From assembly GCF_003946865.1 (NCBI RefSeq), contig NZ_QXTH01000003.1, forward strand, positions 124,001 to 188,000: DNA of 64,000 nucleotides, read 5' to 3'. Made by a program: the position numbers and the translations under genes. This DNA is from Antribacter gilvus. Lineage in GTDB: Bacteria > Actinomycetota > Actinomycetes > Actinomycetales > Cellulomonadaceae. The notes below the pieces were generated by a model. It saw nothing but the letters and a program-made list of their open reading frames with translations, was not told the DNA's origin and did not search any database. Numbering within the stretch: the stretch's first letter is position 1; each line of letters starts with the position of its first letter. Positions 40,169 to 48,768 of the stretch are shown here, piece after piece.

Positions 40169-41002
40169 GTGACGACTCCCACGATCACCCTGAACAACGG
40201 CGTCCAGATCCCGCAGCTCGGCTTCGGCACGTACAAGCTGCCCCCCGAGTCCACCCGCGACGCCGTCCTGTGGGCGTTCGAGGTGGGTTACCGGCACGTC
40301 GACACCGCGCAGATGTACCGCAACGAGGCGGCGGTCGGGCGGGCGGTGCGGGAGTCGGGCCTGGCCCGCGACGAGCTGTTCGTGACGAGCAAGCTGAACA
40401 ACGCGTACCACCCGCACTACGAGGCGCACGCCGCGTTCGACCGCACCCTCGATGACCTCGACACGGACTACGTCGACCTGTTCCTCATCCACTGGCCGCT
40501 GCCTGCGCTCGGCCGGTTCGTCGAGGCGTGGGGCGCGCTGGAGGAGATCCTCGCGTCGGGTCGCGCCCGGGCGATCGGGGTCTCGAACTTCCAGCCGCAC
40601 CACCTGGACCGGATCCTGACCGAGGGCAGCGTGGTCCCGGCGGTGAACCAGGTCGAGATCCACCCGTGGTTCGTGCAGCAGGAGGTCCGGGCCTACGACG
40701 CCGCGCACGGCATCGTCACCGAGGCGTGGTCACCGCTGGGCCGCGGACGGGTGCTCGAGGACCCGGCGATCGTCCGGCTCGCTGACGACCTGGGGCGCAC
40801 GCTCGCTCAGGTGGTTCTGCGCTGGCACGTCCAGCGGGGTGACGTGGTGATCCCCAAGTCCGCGACGCCGGAGCGGATCGTGGAGAACGCGGGCATCTTC
40901 GCCTTCGAGCTGGACGCCGGAGCCATGGACGCCGTCACGGCCCTGGACCGCGGCGAGCGGACGGGCTCCAGCCCGGACGAGGAGAACCGCACGGACCGGT
41001 AG
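40169..41002 (+). CDS. Aldo/keto reductase (2,5-diketo-gluconate reductase type)
   Basis: 277 residues. AKR fold with the usual landmarks: LGFGTYKLP, GYRHVDTAQMYRNE with the catalytic Asp and Tyr, LFVTSKLNN with the catalytic Lys, VDLFLIHWPLP with the His, GVSNFQPHHL, NQVEIHPW, EAWSPLGRG and VIPKSATPERIVEN for NADPH. Length and motif set match AKR5-type 2,5-diketo-D-gluconate/methylglyoxal reductases. Probably reduces small aldehydes or ketones with NADPH in the cytosol. CAGACT lies 6 nt before GTG 40169 and no ribosome site is present, suggesting a leaderless start. Single-gene unit ending in a hairpin. Confidence 0.9.
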   Translation: MTTPTITLNNGVQIPQLGFGTYKLPPESTRDAVLWAFEVGYRHVDTAQMYRNEAAVGRAVRESGLARDELFVTSKLNNAYHPHYEAHAAFDRTLDDLDTDYVDLFLIHWPLPALGRFVEAWGALEEILASGRARAIGVSNFQPHHLDRILTEGSVVPAVNQVEIHPWFVQQEVRAYDAAHGIVTEAWSPLGRGRVLEDPAIVRLADDLGRTLAQVVLRWHVQRGDVVIPKSATPERIVENAGIFAFELDAGAMDAVTALDRGERTGSSPDEENRTDR

Positions 41003-41021
41003 GCCGGTCGCGACCAGGACC

Positions 41022-41054
41022 CTGTTCCCCGTCTGAGAGCCAAACGGGGAACAG
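41022..41054. terminator. Hairpin after the aldo/keto reductase gene
   Basis: CTGTTCCCCGT (41022-41032) and its perfect complement (41044-41054) flank an 11-base loop, 20 bp after the stop, between convergent genes. Confidence 0.55.
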
Positions 41055-41108
41055 CTACCGGCTCGCCCCGCCCTGCCGCCCACACGGCCCCCGCAGCCAC
41101 GACCACCC

Positions 41109-41609
41109 TCACCGCACCATCCGCACCGCCGCGATCCCCCCGAACGACTCCCCGGAGTCCGTGGCCCCGTCCGTGCGGAAGCCGTTCCGCTCGTAGAACG
41201 CCCGCGAGCGCGGGTTGTGCTCGGCAGCCCACAGCTGGGCGGGCGTCCCGGGTGGCACTACGGCGTCGAGCAGCGCCTGCCCGATCCCGGTCCCGTGGTA
41301 CGCCCGCAGCACGTACAGCGTGTAGAGCTCGAGGTCCCGAACGGGCGCGAAGCCGTAGTTCTCGCGGCTCGCCCGGGCGAACGCCAGCCCCACGACGACG
41401 CCGTCCACCTCGGCGATGGTTGCGTCGAGCCCGTTGTCGCGCCCGTCGTCGAGCCACTGCCGCCAGTTCTCGATGCTGCGTTCGGCGGAGGCCCGTTCCC
41501 AGAACGCGTCGTTCGCCATCCCGGTGTACGTCTCGACCCAGGACTCGTAGTGCACGCGCCCGCACGCGTCGGCGTCGGCCGGCCCGGCTTTCCGGAGGAT
41601 GAAGTCCAC
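41109..41609 (-). CDS. GNAT-family N-acetyltransferase
   Basis: 166 residues. The GNAT acetyl-CoA site is visible as LYTLYVLRAYHGTGIGQALLDAV (Q/RxxGxG/A form YHGTGIGQA), with an N-terminal RKAGPADADACGRVHYESW and C-terminal FYERNGFRTDG typical of the fold. Substrate not deducible. Minus-strand TAGCCT lies 6 nt before GTG 41609, so it may be leaderless. Stands alone between convergent and divergent neighbours. Confidence 0.85.
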   Translation of the reverse strand: MDFILRKAGPADADACGRVHYESWVETYTGMANDAFWERASAERSIENWRQWLDDGRDNGLDATIAEVDGVVVGLAFARASRENYGFAPVRDLELYTLYVLRAYHGTGIGQALLDAVVPPGTPAQLWAAEHNPRSRAFYERNGFRTDGATDSGESFGGIAAVRMVR

Positions 41610-41750
41610 GCCCGGAGGCTATCGGCTGGATCGGGGGGACACGGTAGGTTTCTACCGACGGGCACTTTGCCTGTCCTGTCGATGGCCCGGCGCCGCCGCT
41701 GAAAGGCGCCTTCTCATGATGACCCTTCCAGGGGACCTCCCTCCGCTCCG

Positions 41751-42269
41751 GTGAGCGACACCAAGACCACGCCCGCCGAGCTTCGACGCCGGCGCCGCGC
41801 CCGCCAGCACGGATGCTGGGGGCATCTCGTGGTCGCACCGCTCTGGGTCGCGTACGACGCCAATCTCGGCACTCTCCTTCGGACCTGCGACGCGGTGGGC
41901 GCCTGTCTGGCAGTGCCCCGCACCCCGCACTATCGCGAAGCTCTCGCCCGAGGAGACACCCTCCGGTCCCGGCGCCCGTGCCTCCACTGGGTGGCGCCGT
42001 CCAAGGAAGCGTGGCTCGCCGAGCAGCGGGCCGGTGGCGCCAGGCTGGTAGCAGTGGAGCTTGCCGACGGCGCTACCCTGCTGCCGCGGCTTGAACCAGC
42101 CCGCGACCCGACGGTCCTGCTCCTCGGCCACGAGCACAACGGCGTCCCCGACGACGTGCTGGCCTACGTCGACGAGTGTGTCGAGATCCCGATGACCGGG
42201 TGGGGCGCGAGCCTGAACGTCGCGGTGGCGGGCAGCCTCGTCCTCTACCGGCTCGCGGGCCTGTCCTGA
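41751..42269 (+). CDS. TrmH/SpoU-family RNA 2'-O-methyltransferase
   Basis: 172 residues, the compact SPOUT form. Motif 1 is NLGTLLRTCDAVGA, motif 2 is LLLGHEHNGVPDDVL and motif 3 is IPMTGWGASLNVAVAGSLVLY. Together they make the trefoil knot that binds S-adenosylmethionine. An Arg-rich N-terminus (ELRRRRRARQH) probably binds RNA. It methylates ribose in tRNA or rRNA. The target site is not known. GTG 41751 is the only reasonable start. Followed directly by a 20-bp hairpin. Confidence 0.85.
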   Translation: MSDTKTTPAELRRRRRARQHGCWGHLVVAPLWVAYDANLGTLLRTCDAVGACLAVPRTPHYREALARGDTLRSRRPCLHWVAPSKEAWLAEQRAGGARLVAVELADGATLLPRLEPARDPTVLLLGHEHNGVPDDVLAYVDECVEIPMTGWGASLNVAVAGSLVLYRLAGLS

Positions 42270-42276
42270 CGTGATC

Positions 42277-42321
42277 GACGCCGGTCCGGTCGCCTCAGCG
42301 GGAGGCGACCGGACCGGCGTC
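42277..42321. terminator. Perfect 20-bp hairpin after the SpoU gene
   Basis: Arms 42277-42296 and 42302-42321 are perfectly complementary around AGCGG, starting 7 bp after the stop codon. No T-tract. It separates the methyltransferase from the GT39 gene on the same strand. Confidence 0.65.
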
Positions 42322-42377
42322 GGGCAGCACGGCGCGCCGCCCTGGCGCGGCGTTGAGCGCCCGCGTACGTTCCGCAC

Positions 42378-43922
42378 ATGGCGGTCGCCGCAGATCCCGC
42401 AGGCCTTCGTCGCCCGACGGCGGAGCTCACCTCGCGTTCCTTGCCCACCTTCGCGTGGGCTCCGGTGGTGAGCGCGGTGCTCGTGGTGGGCGCGGTCCTC
42501 ACCTTGCTCAGCGACGAGTACGGGTACCACCGGGACGAGCTCTACTTCCGCATGCTGGAGCCGGCCTGGGGTTACATCGACCAGCCGCCGCTCACCCCGT
42601 TGCTGGCGCGGGCGTCGACCTTCCTGTTCGGGGAGAGCGCGGCCGCGCTCCGGGTGCCCGCGACGCTCAGCCTGCTGGCGGCGATCGTGGTGGTCGCGCT
42701 CCTGGCGCGTGAGCTGGGCGGCGGGCGTGGGGCTCAGACTCTCGCTGCCTGGGGTTTCGGCACGGCGGCGTCGCCGCTGATCTTCGGGCACACGCTGCTC
42801 ACGGCGAGCCTCGACATGGTGGTGTGGCCCACGGTCGTGCTGCTCGTGCTGCGGGCTCTGCTGCGTGACGAGCCGCGGTGGTGGATCGTCGCGGGCGTGG
42901 TGACGGGTCTGTCCCTCTACAACAAGCTGCTGATCGTCGTGCTGCTCGGGGCGATCGTGGTGGGGCTCCTCGTCGTCGGGCCGCGTCGCTCGCTCGCCAC
43001 CCGCTGGCCGTGGCTGGCCGCGGCGGTCGCCGTGCTGGTCGGCCTGCCCAACCTGGTCTACCAGGCGACGAACGGCTGGCCGCAGCTCGCGATGGGCAGC
43101 GCGCTGTCCGAGAACAACGCCGCCGATGTGCGCGTCGACATGTGGCTCTTCCAGCTCCTGACGCTGGGCCCGCCGCTCGCCGTCATCTGGATCATCGGCT
43201 TCGTGGCGCTGTGGCGACGGCCCGCCTGGCGCTCGCTGCGCTTCCTGGTGGTGGCCTACCCCGTGGTGGTGCTGTTCGTCTTCGTCGGCGGGTCGCAGAT
43301 CTACTACGCGTTCGGCCTGGTGACGGTGTTGTTCGCGGCCGGTTGCGTCGTGATCGGGGACTGGCTCGCGGCGCCGCCGGGCGGAGGCCCGCGCCTCCGC
43401 CGACGGATCGCAGTGATCGCGCTCGTGGTGGTCAACGCCGTGCCGTCTGCGTTCATCGGGCTGCCGCTCGTGCCCGTGGCCGAGTTGGGCACCACCCCGA
43501 TCGGGGACATCAACCAGACGGCGCGTGACGCCGTCGGCTGGGAGACCTACGTGCGGCAGGTCGCCGATGTGTACGACGCGCTCCCTGCCGAGGACCGAGC
43601 CTCGGCCGTGGTCGTCGCCCAGAACTACGGGGAGGCGGGCGCGATCGCCGTACTCGGCCCCGAGCACGGGCTGCCGTGGCCGTACTCCGGCCACAACGAG
43701 CTCCACCGGTCCGGCCCGCCGCCCGAGGACGCCCGCGTGGCCGTCGTGGTCGGCGGCACCGAGGCCGGCTGGTCGAGGTTCTTCGCGTCCTGCACCACGG
43801 AGGGCGTGCTCGACAACGGCGTCGGCCTCGACAACGAGGAGCAGGGCCAGGCCGTCCTCGTCTGCCGGGACCCGGCCGGCGGCTGGGACGCGGTGTGGCC
43901 GGAGCTGGCGCACCTGGACTGA
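42378..43922 (+). CDS. GT39-like membrane glycosyltransferase
   Basis: 514 residues with about ten hydrophobic helices in the first 370. The first external loop holds YGYHRDELYF and YIDQPPLTP, the acidic D/E pair and DQPP motif shared by PMT/ArnT-type GT39 enzymes that use polyprenyl-phosphate sugars. The C-terminal 130 residues form an extracytoplasmic soluble domain (AVVVAQNYGEAGAIAVLG, PPEDARVAVVVGG). Donor and acceptor are unknown. Cell-wall or protein glycosylation is likely. TACGTT lies 6 nt before the ATG, so the message may be leaderless. Ends 12 bp from a convergent gene. Confidence 0.8.
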   Translation: MAVAADPAGLRRPTAELTSRSLPTFAWAPVVSAVLVVGAVLTLLSDEYGYHRDELYFRMLEPAWGYIDQPPLTPLLARASTFLFGESAAALRVPATLSLLAAIVVVALLARELGGGRGAQTLAAWGFGTAASPLIFGHTLLTASLDMVVWPTVVLLVLRALLRDEPRWWIVAGVVTGLSLYNKLLIVVLLGAIVVGLLVVGPRRSLATRWPWLAAAVAVLVGLPNLVYQATNGWPQLAMGSALSENNAADVRVDMWLFQLLTLGPPLAVIWIIGFVALWRRPAWRSLRFLVVAYPVVVLFVFVGGSQIYYAFGLVTVLFAAGCVVIGDWLAAPPGGGPRLRRRIAVIALVVVNAVPSAFIGLPLVPVAELGTTPIGDINQTARDAVGWETYVRQVADVYDALPAEDRASAVVVAQNYGEAGAIAVLGPEHGLPWPYSGHNELHRSGPPPEDARVAVVVGGTEAGWSRFFASCTTEGVLDNGVGLDNEEQGQAVLVCRDPAGGWDAVWPELAHLD

Positions 43923-43934
43923 GCCTGACGACGG

Positions 43935-45266
43935 TCAGGTATTGCCGTTGGCTGAATCAGCGGACCCGTATGTTTCGGGATCCGCTGCAACGGCGCGAGA
44001 CGTAGGTTGATCGTCGACTCGATACGCGGTGTCAGTCGGTGCATCGAGCCATTCGAGCAACTCGCCCACGAACGCCTGAGTGCCGACGGCGAGGCACCCA
44101 CCGTGATCCAGCGTCTGGGGCAGTACCTCGCTAACGGTGGGCAGCGACCCGTACAGCCGCTGAGCGACGTCGAAGCGAAGGTATTCGCTCGCCCGCACCG
44201 GGATGACCGTAGTGAAGGCCGAGAGTTCGGCGAAGCACGCCTCGACGTCTTTCGTATCCGGAAAGCACGCGATCACGGTGTCCAACGCTCCTCGCCAGGT
44301 GAGGTACTCGTCCACGGCTGCACGCACACCTGCTGGTGAGATCGCGCCGTCGAGCATCACGTCGGCAACGCCAGGGGCACCGTCGACGGTGTGTCGGCTG
44401 CAACGGCCCGGCGCCGAGGCAGTGGCGAGCGTCGTCTCCAGAGAGTCGACTGACACCGTCCAGCCCAGTAGTTCCGCGAGCATCCGGCCCGCCACCGCTC
44501 CGGCCAGTGCGTTGCGTCGGCCAAGGTGCGGGAGGTCCGCGCGCACAGGGGCGGCGACGTTGTCGTCGGCCACGACGACGCTGGCGCCGTGTGCCGCGGC
44601 GACCTCCTCGATCACCGCCATGACCTCGCCCGACTGGGGGAGCGTCACCACGACCTGCGTCGAGTCCTTCACGACGCCGAGAAGGTCGCGCGCGATCTCG
44701 GCGACGGTCTCCCCGAGCAAACCCGCATGCTCGAGGAAAACTTCCGTGACGAGCACGACCGTCGGATCGAAGAGGCTCACCTCGTCCGACGCGCCACCGA
44801 GTCCCTCCTCGAGGACGAGTACTTCGGCTCCACGGCGAGCGACCCATCCAGCGCCGGAGATGGTGAACGCGCCCGTGGGGGAGAGGTATGTGCTTGGAAC
44901 GGCCGGTGCCGAGCCTCGGGCGATCCGCAGGTCGCCTGCCAAGGCGTCGTAGTCGGATTCCGAGATGGCTCCACCGTCGATGCGGATGCGTTCCCTGTTC
45001 GTCCGCAGACCGGGGGAGGTGATGAGGCCGACCGACGGTCTGCGTGAGTTAGCCGTTCGCGCGGCGGAGAGCGTGGCAGCCGCATGTATCGCCGCGGTTC
45101 CCTTGCCCTTGGAGCCCACCACTGTCAGCACAGCAGGCCGATAGGGCCACAGCCCAAGTTCTCCAACGACGGCCCGGGCGCGGTCGAGGGAGCGGCGTGC
45201 CTCCGGTGGGCGGTGCGCCCACTCGTCGAAGAAGGCGTCGTCCCCGGGCAGGTGGCGTGCGGTCAT
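43935..45266 (-). CDS. FolC-like Mur ligase paralogue of unknown substrate
   Basis: 443 residues. ATG 45266 overlaps the upstream stop as ATGA. The Mur-ligase ATP loop reads GSKGKGT (51-57) rather than the usual GTNGKGS/T. The following GLITSPGLRTNRERIRIDGGAISESDYDAL closely parallels FolC (TSPHLxxxxERIxxDGxxIS). The central domain has LVLEEGLGGASDEVSLFDP and LVTEVFLEHAGLLGETVAEIA, again FolC-like but with His/Asp changes. The C-terminal domain is weaker. It probably forms an amide bond between a carboxylate and an amino acid, perhaps glutamate. The true folC lies divergent 2 kb away, so this copy likely has another substrate. Function not known. Confidence 0.7.
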   Translation of the reverse strand: MTARHLPGDDAFFDEWAHRPPEARRSLDRARAVVGELGLWPYRPAVLTVVGSKGKGTAAIHAAATLSAARTANSRRPSVGLITSPGLRTNRERIRIDGGAISESDYDALAGDLRIARGSAPAVPSTYLSPTGAFTISGAGWVARRGAEVLVLEEGLGGASDEVSLFDPTVVLVTEVFLEHAGLLGETVAEIARDLLGVVKDSTQVVVTLPQSGEVMAVIEEVAAAHGASVVVADDNVAAPVRADLPHLGRRNALAGAVAGRMLAELLGWTVSVDSLETTLATASAPGRCSRHTVDGAPGVADVMLDGAISPAGVRAAVDEYLTWRGALDTVIACFPDTKDVEACFAELSAFTTVIPVRASEYLRFDVAQRLYGSLPTVSEVLPQTLDHGGCLAVGTQAFVGELLEWLDAPTDTAYRVDDQPTSRAVAADPETYGSADSANGNT

Positions 45267-47233
45267 GGCGACATCTTCGCGGAGGGTTCCCCGTCCCCAG
45301 CAAGCGTCTCCTGCCACTCCCGGTCGACCCTCATCTCGGCCCGCGGCCGAGGGATCCTCAACTTGGCCAGGGCGAAGACAGACATCGCAAGAGTGCCGGC
45401 ATTGATCAGCCACCAGTTCGGATCTTCGAGCGCTGCGCCTGCGAGCACTAGGCTCGCCAGCGGGATGACGAGCGTGTAAAGGTTCCCGACCAGGATCGGA
45501 CGCATCCGTCGGCGCACGGACACCACGGTTGCCACCGGGGCGTCGAGTGCGAGCCTTAACGACGACGACAGTCGCGCGACGACGTGCGGTGCTACGCCGT
45601 CGGGCAGGTCGGGCGTCAATCGGTTCACTCGCTGGACCTTGCGCGCTCCTTCGGGCGGAGCACCTACTGATGGGGGATCGTGATCCTCCACCGCGACCGC
45701 CACGACTTCGTTCGGCCCCCATCTCACCAGCACCTGCTGACCTGGCTCCAGGCCGATTCGGTCGAACACCGCCGGATGTAGAGCGACGATTGCCTGACCG
45801 TCGTCTCCAGGGTGCGCCTGAATCACCCGGACGGCCGCCGTGGGAGCACGAAAGAGGAAGCGGAGGACGACCTCGGTCGCCTGGTCGAGGCCCAGATGCA
45901 ACAAGCGCCAAGCCGCTCGCACCTGCCCCCATGCGGAGAGGGCGCGGCGCGACGCCGAACGGACCGATCCAGCCGCGACGAGCGTGAAGTCGCCCGCCTC
46001 GTCGGCGCCCTCTGTCTCGGTGAGGAGCCGCAGCTGATACCCGGCGCGGACGGTCCCAGGGCGTACGTGGGCGCGAGGCACGGCTGTGACCCAGGCGGTC
46101 ACGCCGCCGCGTACCAGGAGATACCGGCGTGGCGGCCCCGGGAACTCGTCCGGACTCACCTGCACCTCGTCTCCGGCGGGAAGGTCGTCGACGAGTGCGG
46201 CGAGCGGCTTGAGCTGGGCCGTCCCAGGGAAGGTCACAGTCACGGGTCGTACTGCGTCCTGGCCGCCGGACGAGGTCTCCAGGGACGCTGTCAGGCGACG
46301 CGTCAACCCGAAATGCCCCGGTGGGAGGACCTGGACCGCCTCGGGCATCCCGGGCGTCGACGAGGCCCAAGCCCACGCGTGCACCGTCGCGCCGTCGACC
46401 GCCACGGACACGGGAATCGGCCCTGTCGTTCCAGGCAGCAGGTCCGGAGGAACCACGACTGACGGCACGCCCGACGGGATCCGCACTGCTGTGGCCGGGC
46501 GGGAGATCTGGACTGCCCCCGGTACGGCCGCCTCCGGTACGAGGGCTTCTGAGGCATTGATGGCCCCGGCAATCAGGAGCGCCAACCGTCCCAGGTCGGC
46601 GGACTCGCCCATCGGTGGCCGTAGGTGCGCGCCGATCTCCGCCTGCACCGCACGGATTCCGAGGTCCTGGGAGAACGCGGTCACGGTAGTTGGCCGCATC
46701 GCATCGAAAACTTCGTTCACGGTCACGAGAACCTGGCTCGAGGCGCGCAACGCACTGACGAATGCGTCGGGCACCAACCCGTCACCCGCACCGAGATCGA
46801 CATCCGACCCTGGGCGACGGCGCATGCCGTGCAGGTCGATTACGAGTGCTGGACGCAGCTCCGCCAGCCGGACCTTCAAAGGATGTTCGACGTCGAAGTT
46901 TGCATCGCCCGTGGAGTGAAGTGCGATGAGCGCGGTCGCGCCGGTGAGCTCTGCGAGCAGCAAGGCGAGGCCGCCGGTCCCACGGTCGGCCACCTTCATC
47001 GCCCCGGCACGTACATGGTTGGTCGCATGTGGGGCGGTGATGACCACGTGCGGACGCGTCCCGGGCAGGGACTCGAGCAAACCCGATGTGCTCTCGACCA
47101 CACGGTTCGCGACCTCAACAGGCCAGGGCGGGCGTCCGCCGTCGTACCGTTCCTCGCTGAAGACCTGCTCCAAGGCCAGCCACCGGGCCGCGACGTCCGT
47201 GACAGAAGGTGTACTGGTCTGATGCGCTGCCAC
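45263..47233 (-). CDS. N-formylglutamate-amidohydrolase-like protein with C-terminal membrane anchor
   Basis: 656 residues. Residues about 60-230 resemble N-formylglutamate amidohydrolases: VVITAPHATNHVR (H69), LIALHSTGDANFD (H106) and LVIDLHGM (H135), which could supply zinc ligands. The middle is unassigned. About 490-535 (VALHPAVFDRIGLEPGQQVLVRWG) looks like a small double-psi or AbrB-like barrel. Two hydrophobic helices near 585-625 form a membrane hairpin, followed by a basic tail. Translationally coupled to the FolC-like gene, so the two probably act on one gamma-glutamyl- or formyl-type compound. The GTG start at 47233 is uncertain. I know of no characterised protein with this architecture. 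Confidence 0.6.
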   Translation of the reverse strand: MAAHQTSTPSVTDVAARWLALEQVFSEERYDGGRPPWPVEVANRVVESTSGLLESLPGTRPHVVITAPHATNHVRAGAMKVADRGTGGLALLLAELTGATALIALHSTGDANFDVEHPLKVRLAELRPALVIDLHGMRRRPGSDVDLGAGDGLVPDAFVSALRASSQVLVTVNEVFDAMRPTTVTAFSQDLGIRAVQAEIGAHLRPPMGESADLGRLALLIAGAINASEALVPEAAVPGAVQISRPATAVRIPSGVPSVVVPPDLLPGTTGPIPVSVAVDGATVHAWAWASSTPGMPEAVQVLPPGHFGLTRRLTASLETSSGGQDAVRPVTVTFPGTAQLKPLAALVDDLPAGDEVQVSPDEFPGPPRRYLLVRGGVTAWVTAVPRAHVRPGTVRAGYQLRLLTETEGADEAGDFTLVAAGSVRSASRRALSAWGQVRAAWRLLHLGLDQATEVVLRFLFRAPTAAVRVIQAHPGDDGQAIVALHPAVFDRIGLEPGQQVLVRWGPNEVVAVAVEDHDPPSVGAPPEGARKVQRVNRLTPDLPDGVAPHVVARLSSSLRLALDAPVATVVSVRRRMRPILVGNLYTLVIPLASLVLAGAALEDPNWWLINAGTLAMSVFALAKLRIPRPRAEMRVDREWQETLAGDGEPSAKMSP

Positions 47234-47288
47234 CTGATAAGCCCCCGTGGAATCGGCGCCGACGATGGCGAAACCCTATCCTCGACTC

Positions 47289-48638
47289 GTGGACGAAGCC
47301 TTCGACCTGGTTCGCCAGGAAATCATGACCCGTGCGGCCGAGTACGACATCGACCCCACCCTCTCCCGCGTCCAGCGCGTCCTCGAGATGCTCGGCGACC
47401 CGCAGAAGGCCTACCGCACCATCCACATCACGGGGACCAACGGCAAGTCCTCCACGGCGCGGATGACCGAGCGGCTGGTCCGCGAGCACGGCCTCCGCAC
47501 CGGCCGGTTCACGTCCCCGCACCTGACCAGCGTCACGGAGCGCATCGCCGTCGACGGCGAGCCGCTCAGCCCCGAGCGCTTCGTCGAGGTCTGGGAGGAC
47601 GTGGCCCCGTACGTGGGCGTCGCCGACCGCGAGTCGGAGGAGGCGGGCGGCCCCCGGCTCAGCTTCTTCGAGGTCCTCACCGTCATGGCGTACGCGGCGT
47701 TCGCGGACGCGCCGGTCGACGTCGCGATCGTTGAGGTCGGCCTGGGCGGCACGTGGGACTCCACGAACGTGGTCGACGGCGACGTCGCCGTTATCACCCC
47801 GGTCGCCGCGGACCACGAGCGCTGGCTCGGCTCCACCATCACCGAGATCGCCACCGAGAAGGCCGGCATCATCAAGGAGGGCGCCACCGCGGTCGTCGCG
47901 AGCCAGCGCGAGGACGCCGAGGTGGCGATCGTCGAGCGTGCCGCGAAGGTGGGCGCGCGCCTGATCCGTGAGGACTACGAGCTCGAGGTCGCGGGCCGTC
48001 GCGTCGCGGTGGGCGGCCAGATGATGGACCTGCGCACGCCCGCGGGCCTCTACACCGAGATCTACCTGCCCCTGCACGGAGAGCACCAGGCGCACAACGC
48101 GCTGCTGGCGCTCGCGGCGACGGAGGCCATGATCAGCGGCGGTGCCGCGCTGAGCGGGGAGATCGTCGAGGCGGCATTCGGGGACGTGACGTCGCCAGGC
48201 CGGCTGGAGGTCGTGCGGTCGAGCCCCACGGTGCTGGTCGACGCCGCGCACAACGTGCACGGAGCGGAGGCGCTCGTGGCGGGTCTGGACGAGGCGTTCG
48301 ACTTCCACCGGCTCGTGGGAGTCGTCGCCATCATGGGTGACAAGGACGTGGAGGGCCTGCTCGCCACCATCGAGCCGGTGCTCGCCGAGATCGTCGTGAC
48401 GCGGAACTCGTCGGAGCGCAGCGCGGACCCGCTGGACGTCGCCGAGGTGGCGCGGGAGATCTTCGGCGAGGAGCGGGTGCACACCACGGAGCGGCTCGAC
48501 GAGGCGCTCCAGGTCGCGGCCGACCTGGCCGAGTCGGGGGACACCGTGGGTGTCGGCACGGGCACGGGAGTGCTCGTGACGGGTTCGGTGATCACCGTCG
48601 CGGACGCCCGGATCCTCCTGGGCCGCCCCGCGCGGTAG
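47289..48638 (+). CDS. folC: Folylpolyglutamate synthase / dihydrofolate synthase
   Basis: 449 residues from GTG 47289, chosen because TATCCT lies 6 nt upstream and because it leaves 55 bp to the divergent gene. Longer forms from 47247 or 47265 are possible. ATP loop GTNGKSST (about 49-56), FTSPHLTSVTERIAVDGEPLS, VEVGLGGTWDSTNVV and DHERWLGSTITEIATEKAGIIK are classic FolC motifs. The C-terminal domain carries DAAHNVHGAEAL and GVVAIMGDKDVEG. Adds glutamate to folates in the cytosol. In most actinobacteria it is followed by DUF4233 and ndk. Here five other genes intervene. Confidence 0.93.
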   Translation: MDEAFDLVRQEIMTRAAEYDIDPTLSRVQRVLEMLGDPQKAYRTIHITGTNGKSSTARMTERLVREHGLRTGRFTSPHLTSVTERIAVDGEPLSPERFVEVWEDVAPYVGVADRESEEAGGPRLSFFEVLTVMAYAAFADAPVDVAIVEVGLGGTWDSTNVVDGDVAVITPVAADHERWLGSTITEIATEKAGIIKEGATAVVASQREDAEVAIVERAAKVGARLIREDYELEVAGRRVAVGGQMMDLRTPAGLYTEIYLPLHGEHQAHNALLALAATEAMISGGAALSGEIVEAAFGDVTSPGRLEVVRSSPTVLVDAAHNVHGAEALVAGLDEAFDFHRLVGVVAIMGDKDVEGLLATIEPVLAEIVVTRNSSERSADPLDVAEVAREIFGEERVHTTERLDEALQVAADLAESGDTVGVGTGTGVLVTGSVITVADARILLGRPAR

Positions 48639-48768
48639 TTCTGCGGCACGGACGCCGGAAGGGTTCTGCGATCCGCTCTCGTGGTGTTGTATGGAGTCTC
48701 ATGAGGCCGGCGCACGCGTCCAGCAACGGGGCTGACCGCCGACGCCTGCCGCTGAGGAGATGTCTGCC

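Noticed and set aside
43935..45266. Poly-gamma-glutamate synthase (CapB/PgsB type)
   Set aside because: The region after the ATP loop (TSPGLRTNRERIRIDGGAIS) matches FolC, not CapB, and no capC/pgsC- or capA-like gene adjoins.
47247..47288. folC starts at GTG 47247 or ATG 47265
   Set aside because: They leave 13 or 31 bp to the divergent start codon, too little for two promoters, and neither has a ribosome site. GTG 47289 has a -10-like TATCCT at the usual 6-nt distance.
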